A stretch of 7,317 nucleotides of DNA from an uncultured Gemmatimonadales bacterium (lineage in GTDB: Bacteria > Gemmatimonadota > Gemmatimonadetes > Longimicrobiales > Gaopeijiaceae), in assembly GCA_937983085.1 (NCBI GenBank), contig CALJKZ010000736.1, positions 1 to 7,317 on the forward strand, read 5' to 3'. Under the pieces are notes generated by a model. The model was not told where the DNA came from and did no database searches. It worked only from the letters and a program-made list of their open reading frames with translations. Below are positions 1 to 6,618 of the stretch, in pieces (positions within the stretch are counted from its first letter, which is position 1; every line of letters begins with the position of its first letter). Made by a program: the position numbers and the translations under genes.

Positions 1-718
1 GATCGCCACCGTACACCCGTGTCCACAACTCCTCGGTGAGGACGACCTCGAGGGCGCCGGGATCGTCGCCCAGGAGCCTCCCTTGGAGGGGCCGGATGCC
101 CGTGACCTCGAAGAACTCCGGCGAGACGGCCAGGCCCGTCAGGCGGGTCAGTTCGCCGTCACGCTGCCAGTCGAAGACGTTCCTCCCCACTCCTGTCACC
201 GCGGACACCGTGGTCCAGTCGTGGTCCCGAAGATCTTCGAGAAGGGGCGGCGAGAGTCGCCACTGGTCGGGCTCGGCGCCGGGCCCGGCCTCGGGATCCA
301 CGGCTTCCAGCTCGTACAGGCGCACCACGCGGTCGGGATCGGGGAACGGCAGGGGCGAGAGCCACACCGTCCACGCCAGCGCGCCCACCACCGTGGCCGA
401 CGCCAGACCCAGGGCGAGAATGCCCAGGACTCCGAGGGAGTAGATGGGCCGGCGCAGGAGGATGCGACCCCTCAGGCGCACGTCCCCGGCGACGCCTTCC
501 CAGCTTCGGCGCCGGAGGGCGTCGGAGTCGGGGCGAAGACGGTGGGACACGCCGCGCAGGGCCTGCCACCAGTACCAGCGGCGGGCCGCGCCCGGGCCGC
601 GGTCGACGGCGATGGCCTCGAAGCGCTCCTGAAGGTCCGCCAGCGCGGCGGGCCGATCCTCGCGGTCGACACCGAGAGCGGCGAGACGACGGGCGAGGGC
701 AGGCGGGCGCGCGGTCAC
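1..718 (-). CDS. ADOP-family MacB-like permease with permease prefix domain (5' part, runs off left edge)
   Basis: The visible 239 residues are the N-terminal part of a membrane permease of the MacB/FtsX superfamily, of the ADOP (Acidobacterial duplicated orphan permease) type, which normally carries two permease repeats and no ATPase domain. Residues 1-75 form a cytoplasmic prefix rich in Arg and Ala, with the RRWYWWQAL segment (47-54) that I associate with 'permease prefix domain 2'. GDVRLRGRILLRRP leads into one membrane helix at about 94-118. SPLPFPDPDRVVRLYE (121-136) then opens the periplasmic MacB core domain; DPDRVVRL matches the family's usual post-helix motif. The start is GTG, preceded by AAGGAG at 726-731 with 7-nt spacing, and it overlaps the padR stop as GTGA, so translation is probably coupled. 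The frame stays open to the window edge, so the C-terminal repeat is unseen. Substrate unknown; relatives are usually assigned to efflux or antimicrobial-peptide transport by homology only. Confidence 0.88.
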   Translation of the reverse strand, partial: MTARPPALARRLAALGVDREDRPAALADLQERFEAIAVDRGPGAARRWYWWQALRGVSHRLRPDSDALRRRSWEGVAGDVRLRGRILLRRPIYSLGVLGILALGLASATVVGALAWTVWLSPLPFPDPDRVVRLYELEAVDPEAGPGAEPDQWRLSPPLLEDLRDHDWTTVSAVTGVGRNVFDWQRDGELTRLTGLAVSPEFFEVTGIRPLQGRLLGDDPGALEVVLTEELWTRVYGGD

Positions 719-1047
719 GACCCCGCTCCTTCGGTGACCGAGATGCCCTCCCAGAGCCGCTGGAAGAGGGCACGCGATCGAGCGATGGCGGCGCGACCGT
801 CCTCGGTGAGGCGGTAGTTGCGGGTGGGTCGGCCGACGTCGGCGTCGGACTCGCCCATCGACGACCGCACCAGCCCCTTCTTCTCCATGCGCTTCAGCGT
901 CACGTAGACCGACGGGATGGAGACGTCGCGGCCCGTACGCTCCAGGATCTCCGCGTGGATGGAAGCTCCGTACGCTCCCGAACCCAGCCGGGTCAGTGCC
1001 AGCAGCACCACCAGCTCGAACTCGCCCAGGTAGTCCCTACTGCCCAT
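715..1047 (-). CDS. PadR-family winged-helix transcriptional regulator
   Basis: This is a 110-residue single-domain PadR protein, a dimeric DNA-binding repressor. LGEFELVVLLALTRLG (7-22) and AYGASIHAEILERTGRDVSIPSVYVTLKRMEKKGLV (about 25-60) form the helix-turn-helix and wing. GRPTRNYRLTEDGRAAIA follows as the usual PadR wing strand and last helix. The length fits the short PadR subfamily (about 105-115 residues). An ATG two codons upstream, at 1053, abuts the Shine-Dalgarno directly. The ATG at 1047 has 6-nt spacing and starts at the conserved position, so I chose it. The stop overlaps the permease start by 4 bases. PadR genes immediately upstream of ADOP permeases are a recurrent arrangement in Acidobacteriota and Gemmatimonadota, so it probably represses itself and the permease through the palindrome at 1069-1094. 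The inducing ligand is unknown. Confidence 0.93.
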   Translation of the reverse strand: MGSRDYLGEFELVVLLALTRLGSGAYGASIHAEILERTGRDVSIPSVYVTLKRMEKKGLVRSSMGESDADVGRPTRNYRLTEDGRAAIARSRALFQRLWEGISVTEGAGS

Positions 1048-1053
1048 TCCCAT

Positions 1054-1060
1054 CCTCCTC
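1054..1060 (-). promoter_or_regulatory. Shine-Dalgarno that decides the padR start
   Basis: On the minus strand the sequence reads GAGGAGG, then ATG GGA ATG. The first ATG has no spacer from the Shine-Dalgarno, while the second (1047) has 6 nt. This supports the internal ATG as the true start. Confidence 0.75.
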
Positions 1061-1068
1061 GCCGGAAC

Positions 1069-1094
1069 TAAACACTGTTTTGAAACAATGTTTA
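1069..1094. promoter_or_regulatory. 26-bp double palindrome, putative PadR operator
   Basis: The site is an AT-rich island in GC-rich DNA between the metallophosphoesterase stop and the padR ribosome binding site. It holds two copies of the 11-bp palindrome AAACANTGTTT (AAACACTGTTT at 1070-1080 and AAACAATGTTT at 1083-1093), separated by TG, with centres 13 bp apart. The two copies and flanking T/A also form one larger near-perfect palindrome, mismatched only at the two unit centres and the spacer. Two-fold symmetry fits binding by a dimeric winged-helix regulator, and the distance of about 20 bp from the padR start fits autoregulation. No unambiguous -10/-35 can be separated from the palindrome, so the promoter probably overlaps it. 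The assignment to this PadR rests on position and symmetry only. Confidence 0.75.
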
Positions 1095-1122
1095 AGTCAG
1101 GCGATGCCGGTCGGCAAGAGGC

Positions 1123-1722
1123 TCACACCACGACCTCGACACCTCGCGGTCCCGCGTTGACGATGCGCACGCCGTGGGCCGTCGACTCCTGCTCCCAGCA
1201 GGCATGGATATGGCCGCACACCACGAGCCGAGGCTGCTTCGCCTCCACGGTCTCCACCACCGCCTGGCTTCCCAGGTGCTCTCCTTCCCGGGCCTGATCC
1301 ACGTGCCCGTGTGGCGGCGAGTGTGCCACCAGGACGGCGTCGGTTGGGCAGTCGGCGAGGAGCGCACGGGCCTCGTCCTCGGTGAAGTCGTAGCTCCACT
1401 CGCCGAAGGGGGTGACCGGCACGGCGCCGCCCAGCCCCCAAAAGCGCACGCCGTCCACCTCGCACCCGCTGCCGTGGAGGACGTGCGCGCCGTCCCACCC
1501 ACGGCACGCGTGGGCGAGTTCGTCCACCGACTCACCGTTGCCCGGCACCAGGACCGCCGGGCACGCGGCCGTGGACAAGATGTCCACGACGGGCTGGAGG
1601 CCCTGGCGCATGACCGCGAGGTCGCCGGCCACCACCAGGACGTCGGCGTCGGCGCTCCGTCGGACGAGGGCCCGGGCGGCCTGATGATCGCAGTGGACGT
1701 CGCTGCAGAGGAGAAGCTTCAT
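1123..1722 (-). CDS. metallophosphoesterase (calcineurin-like/ICC-type) family protein
   Basis: This 199-residue cytoplasmic enzyme has the calcineurin-like phosphoesterase fold and is predicted to hydrolyse phosphomonoesters or diesters with two metal ions. Metal-site motifs are visible in order: SDVHCDH (D8, H10), AGDL (D34), PGNGE (N62), VAHSPPHGHVD (H134) and CGHIH (H171, H173). The usual GNH[DE] motif reads GNGE, so the histidine commonly placed next to the metal site is glycine; several small subfamilies tolerate other residues there. No signal peptide or membrane segment is present, and the length suits a minimal single-domain member. The ATG overlaps the upstream phosphatase-fold gene's TGA by 4 bases (ATGA) and has no obvious Shine-Dalgarno of its own, so translation is probably coupled. 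Substrate cannot be inferred. Confidence 0.92.
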   Translation of the reverse strand: MKLLLCSDVHCDHQAARALVRRSADADVLVVAGDLAVMRQGLQPVVDILSTAACPAVLVPGNGESVDELAHACRGWDGAHVLHGSGCEVDGVRFWGLGGAVPVTPFGEWSYDFTEDEARALLADCPTDAVLVAHSPPHGHVDQAREGEHLGSQAVVETVEAKQPRLVVCGHIHACWEQESTAHGVRIVNAGPRGVEVVV

Positions 1723-2645
1723 GGTGTCGGGCAGGGTCTGGGGGTGGGTCGAGGGAGTCGAACGCCGAAGCGCAGGACGGCCAGCAGCGGACGGTGATCC
1801 GAGGCGGCGGCCTCCTCCACTACGACATGGTCGAGGAGCTGGACCGGATCATGGTCGCGGACCATGACGAAGTCGATCTCCCGGTCGGGGCGGTCGGCGG
1901 GATACGTGCCCGGGTCGCCGGCCTTCCGCAGGATCGTCCACTCCCGGGCCAGGGCTCGAACCACCGGGTCGTCCGGGCGCCCGTTGAAGTCGCCGGCGAG
2001 GATCACCGGGTGGGCGGGTACGTCGTGGCCGGCACGGGCGTGGAAGAACCCCGTCACCGTCTCGGCCTGCGCCATCCGCTCCTCGGGCGACCCGGCGAGG
2101 TGCACCGACACCACCGAGACGGGCCCGGCGGCCGCCTCGACCTCCACCTCCAGGACGGACAGGGCGCTTCCCGACGTCGGGGGAATGGAGTGGGTGACGA
2201 CGCATCGTACCGGTAGGCGTGTGAGAACGGCGTTGCCGTAGTGACCCCCCTGGTACGGTCGATGAGGTCCGTGGAAGCCGCGGTAGCCGAGGAGCTCGGC
2301 GAGGACGCCCACCTGATCGACGCCGCCGGTCCGCTCGGTCCTGTCGTCGACTTCCTGAAGGGCGATGACGTCGGCGTTTAGCTGGCGTAGAACGCCGGCG
2401 ACGCGAGGGAGATCGACGACGTCGTCCATGCCGCGGCCGTGCTTGATGTTGTACGCGACCACGCGGAAGGAGTCGGACACGGGGATCACGCGTGGAGGCG
2501 TCGCCAAGCCGGGGGGCAGTGCCGTGTCCGAAGCCGGCGGCGCGACGGAGCAGGCCGCGGCATAAAGTCCGAGCGCCAGGATGCTCCCGACGCGACGGAC
2601 GCGACGCACGCGTTTGCCCCGCCTGCGGGGATGCCGCATGCTCAC
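1719..2645 (-). CDS. endonuclease/exonuclease/phosphatase-fold lipoprotein
   Basis: A 308-residue secreted phosphohydrolase of the DNase I-like/EEP superfamily. An Arg-rich n-region (4-18) and hydrophobic stretch (19-31) end in AAAC with Cys32, a plausible lipobox, so an anchored extracytoplasmic protein is likely. The catalytic set is complete: AYNIKHG (N66), LQEVD (E98), YGNAVLTR (136-143), SVHLAG (H182), GDFNGRPDD (D219, N221), REIDFV (D258) and SDHRPLLA (D283, H284). It is an active Mg-dependent enzyme by homology; related secreted members include nucleases, sphingomyelinases and phosphoinositide phosphatases, and I cannot choose among them. The GTG start has AAGGAGGG at a good distance; the in-frame ATG at 2639 is a weaker alternative. 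It is the first gene of a minus-strand run and is divergent from the M28 gene. The C-terminus has a short Pro/Arg-rich tail after the fold. Confidence 0.93.
   Translation of the reverse strand: MSMRHPRRRGKRVRRVRRVGSILALGLYAAACSVAPPASDTALPPGLATPPRVIPVSDSFRVVAYNIKHGRGMDDVVDLPRVAGVLRQLNADVIALQEVDDRTERTGGVDQVGVLAELLGYRGFHGPHRPYQGGHYGNAVLTRLPVRCVVTHSIPPTSGSALSVLEVEVEAAAGPVSVVSVHLAGSPEERMAQAETVTGFFHARAGHDVPAHPVILAGDFNGRPDDPVVRALAREWTILRKAGDPGTYPADRPDREIDFVMVRDHDPVQLLDHVVVEEAAASDHRPLLAVLRFGVRLPRPTPRPCPTP
2589..2606. repeat. 9-bp tandem repeat, two copies, inside the lipoprotein leader codons
   Basis: GACGCGACG occurs twice in tandem, followed by a partial third unit. On the minus strand it encodes the repeating V-R-R pattern of the signal-peptide n-region. 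A 9-bp unit keeps frame, so copy-number change would only alter the number of positive charges. Confidence 0.6.
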
Positions 2646-2701
2646 CCGCGCCCTCCTTGCCCCATCGTCGTCATCGTCGACTTCAGACCCTCCGGTTCCA
2701 G
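2646..2701. promoter_or_regulatory. divergent intergenic region between the EEP lipoprotein and M28 genes
   Basis: This 56-bp GC-rich gap must hold the 5' signals of both divergent genes. The minus-strand Shine-Dalgarno AAGGAGGG (2651-2658) stands 5 nt from the GTG at 2645. For the plus-strand M28 ATG at 2702 I see no convincing Shine-Dalgarno. No recognisable -10/-35 pair is visible on either strand. A short direct repeat, CATCGTCG(T/A), occurs at 2663-2680 with unknown meaning. Confidence 0.5.
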
Positions 2702-4404
2702 ATGAATCGTCCCTACTCCGCGCCCCGCGCCACTGCCCCGCGTCCCTTCGAGGCTCTCACTCTGACGGCCTTCGCCGCCCTCGCCTTCGCCGGGTGCGCG
2801 ACCGACTCGGCCACCGTCGACCTCGACGCCCCAGAGGTCGCGGCGGCGTTGGCAAGCATCGGGGCCGGGACCGTGGAGGAGCACATCCGGGTGCTGGCCC
2901 ACGACTCCCTCGAAGGCCGGGCGCCCGGAACGGCGGGCTACGCCGGGGCGGCACGCTACGTCGAAGAGAGGCTGCAGGCCCTGGGGCTGCAACCCGCCGG
3001 CGTGGACGGCACCTTCCGCCAGCCCGTGCCCCTCCGCCGCGCCACCGTCGTGGAGTCGGAGAGCGCCATGATCGTGGAGACGCCGGAAGCCACGACGCGC
3101 CTCACCTACGACGTCGACTACTACCTCGGAGCCGACCCCCTCCGCGAGTCGGTGGAGGTGGTGGACGTACCGGTGATCTTCGTCGGATTCGGGGTGAGCG
3201 CACCCATGCTCGGCTACGACGACTACGCCGACGCCGATGTCGAGGGGAAGTCGTCCTCTACCTCAGCGGCGCCCCGTCCGCCTTCCCCAGCAACGAGCGC
3301 GCGTACTACTCGTCGGGAGCAACGAAGCAGGCCGAGGCGCTCTCGCGAGGGGCCGTCGGGGCCATGACGTTCTGGGCTCCCGACGATCCCCGTCTCCGGT
3401 GGGACGTGAACGCCGCCCGGGCCAAGCGCGGCAACTTCGCCTGGTTGGACGAGACCGGCTCACCCAGTCGCGGCGACGAGGAGATGCGCGTGTCGGCGTC
3501 GTTGAACCACTCGGCCGTGGAGGCGCTCTTCGCCGACACGCCGGTGTCCGTCGACAGCGTGGTGGCGCGCGCGGCCCGCAGCCAGCCTCAGTCCCAGGAG
3601 CTGCTGGCGTCGGTCTCCGTGACCACCACCACCGTGCACGAAGACGTGGACTCCTGGAACGTCCTCGCCAAGCTCGAGGGCAGCGACCCGACGCTCGCCG
3701 CCGAACACGTGACGTACGTGGCCCACATCGACCACTTCGGCATCGGGGTCACCGTCGACGGCGACTCCATATACAACGGCGCCCATGACAACGCGTCGGG
3801 CGCGGCCATCGTCATGGAGATCGCCGAGGCATTCGCGTCACTGCCCCAGGCGCCCGACCGCTCCCTCCTCTTCCTCTTCGTCACGGCCGAGGAGTGGGGA
3901 CTGCTCGGCACCGACTACTTCGTCCACAACCCCACCGTCCCCCGGTCGGGCATCGTGGCGAACTTCTCGCTGGACATGCCGTTCCTCTTCCATCCGCTGC
4001 TCGACATCGTGCCGTACGGCGCCGACCACTCGAGCATGGGCGAGTCGGTGGCCACGGCCGCCGAGCACATGGGCCTGGGCATCGGCCCCGACCCCATCCC
4101 CGAGCAGGTCCTCTTCATTCGGAGCGACCACTTCGCCTTCATCCGCCAGGGCATCCCTGCCCTCTTCATCAAGAGCGGCTTCGAGACGGGTGACCCCGCC
4201 CTGGACGGTGGCGCCATCAACACGGCGTTCCGGCAGGAGCGCTACCACACGCCCTTCGACGAGGTGGAGCAAGGCTTCCACTACGAGGCCGGCGCCGACC
4301 ACGCGCGCATCAACTTCCTCACCGGCTACGTCATCGCGCAGACGCCGGAGCGGCCGACGTGGAACGAGGGCGACTTCTTCGGAGGACTGTACGGAGGGCG
4401 CTAG
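2702..4404 (+). pseudogene. M28-family zinc metallopeptidase, secreted lipoprotein, frame interrupted near 3250
   Basis: Reading frame 2702-3250 plus frame 3250-4404 gives a continuous 567-residue M28 peptidase (aminopeptidase-like). The N-terminal hydrophobic segment ends in AFAGC with Cys32, suggesting export and lipid anchoring. HIRVLAHDSLEGRAPGTAGY is the typical M28 entry motif, followed by a PA-type insert (VIFVGFGV...YDDYADADVEGK) and the catalytic domain. All expected zinc and catalytic residues are present: HIDHFG (H342), HDNASG (D363, bridging), AEEWGLLG (E397 base, E398 ligand), LDMPF (D425) and YHTPFDE (H516). After AAG (3248-3250) the frame continues only if one base is added or the ribosome steps back one. 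Read literally, translation leaves the family and stops at 3367 (221 residues), and the catalytic part could start alone only from an internal site such as ATG 3364. Because both halves are otherwise intact, a sequencing indel is as likely as true decay. Confidence 0.88.
3245..3252 (+). other. frameshift point in the M28 peptidase gene
   Basis: Upstream codons read GAC... GTC GAG GGG AAG (V-E-G-K). The family-like continuation V-V-L-Y-L-S-G-A-P begins at 3250, reusing the last G of AAG. A single missing G after AAG therefore explains the break. The local G-run (GGGG, then AAG) is a plausible place for a one-base indel. Confidence 0.85.
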
Positions 4405-5639
4405 CCCGCTTCTTCCACCACCTCTTCCGCCCAGTCAGGCGCCGACGGGAGCATCCCCTTGAACGCGGTCCCGTAGAGTTTCCAGGCCGTGAGGAAGAGG
4501 GCGCCCACCACCGGGCCGATCATGAAGCCCACCACGCCGAACATGGCGAGGCCACCGAAGGTGGAGAGGAGCACCAGGAGGTCGTGCATCTTGGTGTCGC
4601 GGCCCACGAAGCGGGGGCGGAGGACGTTGTCCACCAGGCCCACCACCACCAGGCCCCAAACGGCGAGGAAGATTCCGGCGCCTACGCGGCCCGTGATCAC
4701 GAGGATCACAGCGGCCGGAGCCCAGACGATGCCCGATCCCAGGACCGGGATGATGGAGAGGACGGCCATGACCGTGGACCAGAAGGCCGCGCCTGGGAGT
4801 CCCAGGAGGAAGAACGCCGACCCCGCCAGGGCGCCTTGGATGAGCCCCACCAGGATGGATCCCTTGATGGTGGCGCGGGTCACCGACACGAACTGGTCCA
4901 CCAGCTTCCGCTCGTCGGCTTCCTTCAGGGGGGTGTAGTAGAGGATCCGCCCGAGGATCGCCTTGCCGTCGATGAGGAAGTAGTAGATCGCGTACAGCAT
5001 CACGAAGAGCTGCAGGAAGACCGCCACCGTCCCCGTGGTCGCCGCGCCCAGGTTGTTGATGAGGAAGGATCCGGCGCGGGTGACGAACTCGTTGGCACGG
5101 CCGACGAGCTCGCTCTGTTCCGGCATCATCGGGCCCACGACGGGGAGTGCCTGGAGCCATGCGAAGAGCTCGGGCGATCGGCCGAGTTGCTCGCTGATCC
5201 ATGGACCCGCCTGGTCGCTGACCTCAACCGCCTGCGACAGGACCAGGGCCAGGAAGGCGGAGAGGGGGATGAGGATGAGGAGGAGGAGTGCCACCACGGT
5301 CAGTCCCGCCGCCAGCCGCATCCGCCCGCCCATCCGCTCGCCGATCCACAGGTGGGTCGGTCGCGCCATGCCGGCGAAGATGCCCGCCAGGATGAGCGTG
5401 AGGATGAAGTTCCCGATCATGGCGAGGAAGAGGAGGCTGATGCCGATGACCACCATGAGCAGGAAGCCGATCTGCACCTGAGGGCCGGAGGGCATGCGGG
5501 GGGTCCGCTCCCTTCTGCGGGCCTCGCCCGGGGTCTCGCGCGTGGCCCGCTTCGGGGCCTCCCACGGGGCCGAGCCCTGCATGTCCGCAGGGTCGTCGCT
5601 CAGCAGTCCGCCGGTGTCTTCGTCCTGCTCATCGGTCAT
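4401..5639 (-). CDS. AI-2E (PerM/TqsA)-family transporter
   Basis: A 412-residue multi-spanning inner-membrane protein of the AI-2E transporter family. Its first 50 residues are acidic then basic, cytoplasmic and probably disordered. Paired helices follow at about 57-75 and 77-95, another at about 105-130, a soluble amphipathic region at about 130-200, and four to five further helices. Family landmarks are clear: IKGSILVGLIQGALAG, the IIPVLGSGIVW segment, VDNVLRPRFVG (336-346), and LLSTFGGLAMFGVVGFMIGP near the C-terminus. Despite the name, members include AI-2 exporters and Na+/H+ antiporter-like proteins, so the substrate is open. The ATG has GGAGA with 6-nt spacing. It lies 102 bp downstream of the zinc peptidase gene on the same strand, with no strong terminator hairpin between, so co-transcription is possible. 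Its stop overlaps the convergent M28 stop. Confidence 0.95.
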   Translation of the reverse strand: MTDEQDEDTGGLLSDDPADMQGSAPWEAPKRATRETPGEARRRERTPRMPSGPQVQIGFLLMVVIGISLLFLAMIGNFILTLILAGIFAGMARPTHLWIGERMGGRMRLAAGLTVVALLLLILIPLSAFLALVLSQAVEVSDQAGPWISEQLGRSPELFAWLQALPVVGPMMPEQSELVGRANEFVTRAGSFLINNLGAATTGTVAVFLQLFVMLYAIYYFLIDGKAILGRILYYTPLKEADERKLVDQFVSVTRATIKGSILVGLIQGALAGSAFFLLGLPGAAFWSTVMAVLSIIPVLGSGIVWAPAAVILVITGRVGAGIFLAVWGLVVVGLVDNVLRPRFVGRDTKMHDLLVLLSTFGGLAMFGVVGFMIGPVVGALFLTAWKLYGTAFKGMLPSAPDWAEEVVEEAG

Positions 5640-5741
5640 TCAGGGTCTCCGTCGGGAGATCGGTGTGATGCGGGGGTGTGGAAGTCTCCGGCGGATGGGG
5701 TGACGGGGCAAGGTGGGGGCGGCCTGACCAGCGACCTCACC

Positions 5742-6569
5742 TCACCGGAACGTATCGCACGCAGAGATATCGCCGGTCTCCAAACCCGCCATGAGCCATC
5801 GTCGCCGTTGATCCGAGGTGCCGTGGGTGAACGACTCGGGCCTCGCGGCACGCCCCGCAGACCGGGCGATACTGTCGTCACCGATGGCGGCTGCGGCGGC
5901 GAGGCCCTCCTCGACGTCTCCTGGCTCGAGCACCTGACCACGGCGATTGGCGTGGTGGGCCCACACGCCGGCATAGCAGTCCGCCTGGAGCTCGATACGC
6001 ACCTGGATGGCGTTGGCCTCGGTCTGACTTGAGCGCTGCTGCAGCCGTCGCGCCTCGTCGAGGGTCCCCGTGAGATTCTGGACGTGGTGGCCGACCTCGT
6101 GTCCGATGACGTACGCCTGCGCGAAGTCCCCGGGCCCACCCATGCGGGCGAGCTGGTCGAAGAACTCGGTGTCGAGGTACATGTCCTGATCCGGCGGGCA
6201 GTAGAAGGGCCCACTGGCCGATGAAGCCGTCCCGCACCCCGACTGCACCACCCCACTGAAGAGCACCAGCGTCGGCGGTCGGTACGTCGCGCCGTTGCTG
6301 GCAAAGATCTCTGCCCAGACATCCTCGGTCATGGCCAGGACCGCGCTCAGGAACGCCGCGCTCTCGTCGTTCGGCGGCGGAGCTTGGGGCGTAGGAGCAC
6401 TCTGTGGGGCGCTCGAAAGGATGCGCAGCGCCTGGCTCGGGTCTCCGCCGAGGAGCCATACGGCGAGGACGATGACGAGGGTCGCGCCCCCTCCGATACG
6501 GACTCGTGACCGGCTCTTCCCACGGGCATCCACGACGTTTTCACTTCGCCGGCTGTTTCTCCACCGCAC
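5742..6569 (-). CDS. ypfJ: YpfJ-type neutral zinc metallopeptidase, membrane-anchored
   Basis: A 275-residue protein of the Zn_peptidase family represented by E. coli YpfJ, close to its usual length. It opens with MRWRNSRRSENVVDARG, the family's N-terminal signature. One membrane helix follows (about 27-41), then a Pro/Ala-rich linker (54-66) and the extracytoplasmic domain. YVIGHEVGHHVQN carries the HExxH zinc site (H157, E158, H161), and ELQADCYAGVWAHH (193-206) supplies the conserved downstream acidic residues, probably including the third ligand. GCGTASSASGPFYCPPDQDMYLD (starting at 111) is another hallmark, with a possible disulphide between C112 and C124. The start is GTG with GGAGG about 10 nt upstream, slightly long. 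It lies 49 bp after tatC on the same strand, so it may share a transcript. The physiological substrate of the family is not established. Confidence 0.95.
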   Translation of the reverse strand: MRWRNSRRSENVVDARGKSRSRVRIGGGATLVIVLAVWLLGGDPSQALRILSSAPQSAPTPQAPPPNDESAAFLSAVLAMTEDVWAEIFASNGATYRPPTLVLFSGVVQSGCGTASSASGPFYCPPDQDMYLDTEFFDQLARMGGPGDFAQAYVIGHEVGHHVQNLTGTLDEARRLQQRSSQTEANAIQVRIELQADCYAGVWAHHANRRGQVLEPGDVEEGLAAAAAIGDDSIARSAGRAARPESFTHGTSDQRRRWLMAGLETGDISACDTFR

Positions 6570-6618
6570 GCTCGGATCGCCTCCGTCAGAAGTCCTTGCT
6601 ACCCGCTTCGGTCACTGC

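Noticed and set aside
83..817. Plus-strand and alternative minus-strand open frames opposite the permease
   Set aside because: The minus-strand frame from GTG 718 gives a clear permease prefix, membrane helix and MacB-type motif. The others are Arg/Pro/Gly-rich and match nothing.
1095..1122. Short inverted repeat TGCC/GGCA after the metallophosphoesterase stop
   Set aside because: A 4-bp stem without a U-run is too weak to call a terminator.
2581..3249. Upstream part of the plus-strand frame that later encodes the M28 catalytic domain
   Set aside because: Before 3250 this frame is Arg-rich nonsense, while the frame starting at 2702 gives a signal peptide and M28 motifs. It was therefore treated as a frameshifted single gene, not a 607-residue protein.
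5640..5741. Possible terminator hairpin between the zinc peptidase and AI-2E genes
   Set aside because: Only a weak, interrupted GGTG/CACC pairing with a long loop and no U-run is present.
4359..6032. 557-codon open frame on the plus strand, antisense to the AI-2E and zinc peptidase genes
   Set aside because: The translation is low-complexity (His, Glu, Asp, Arg rich), has no recognisable domain, and lies opposite two genes with unmistakable family motifs. It is the usual byproduct of third-position GC bias.
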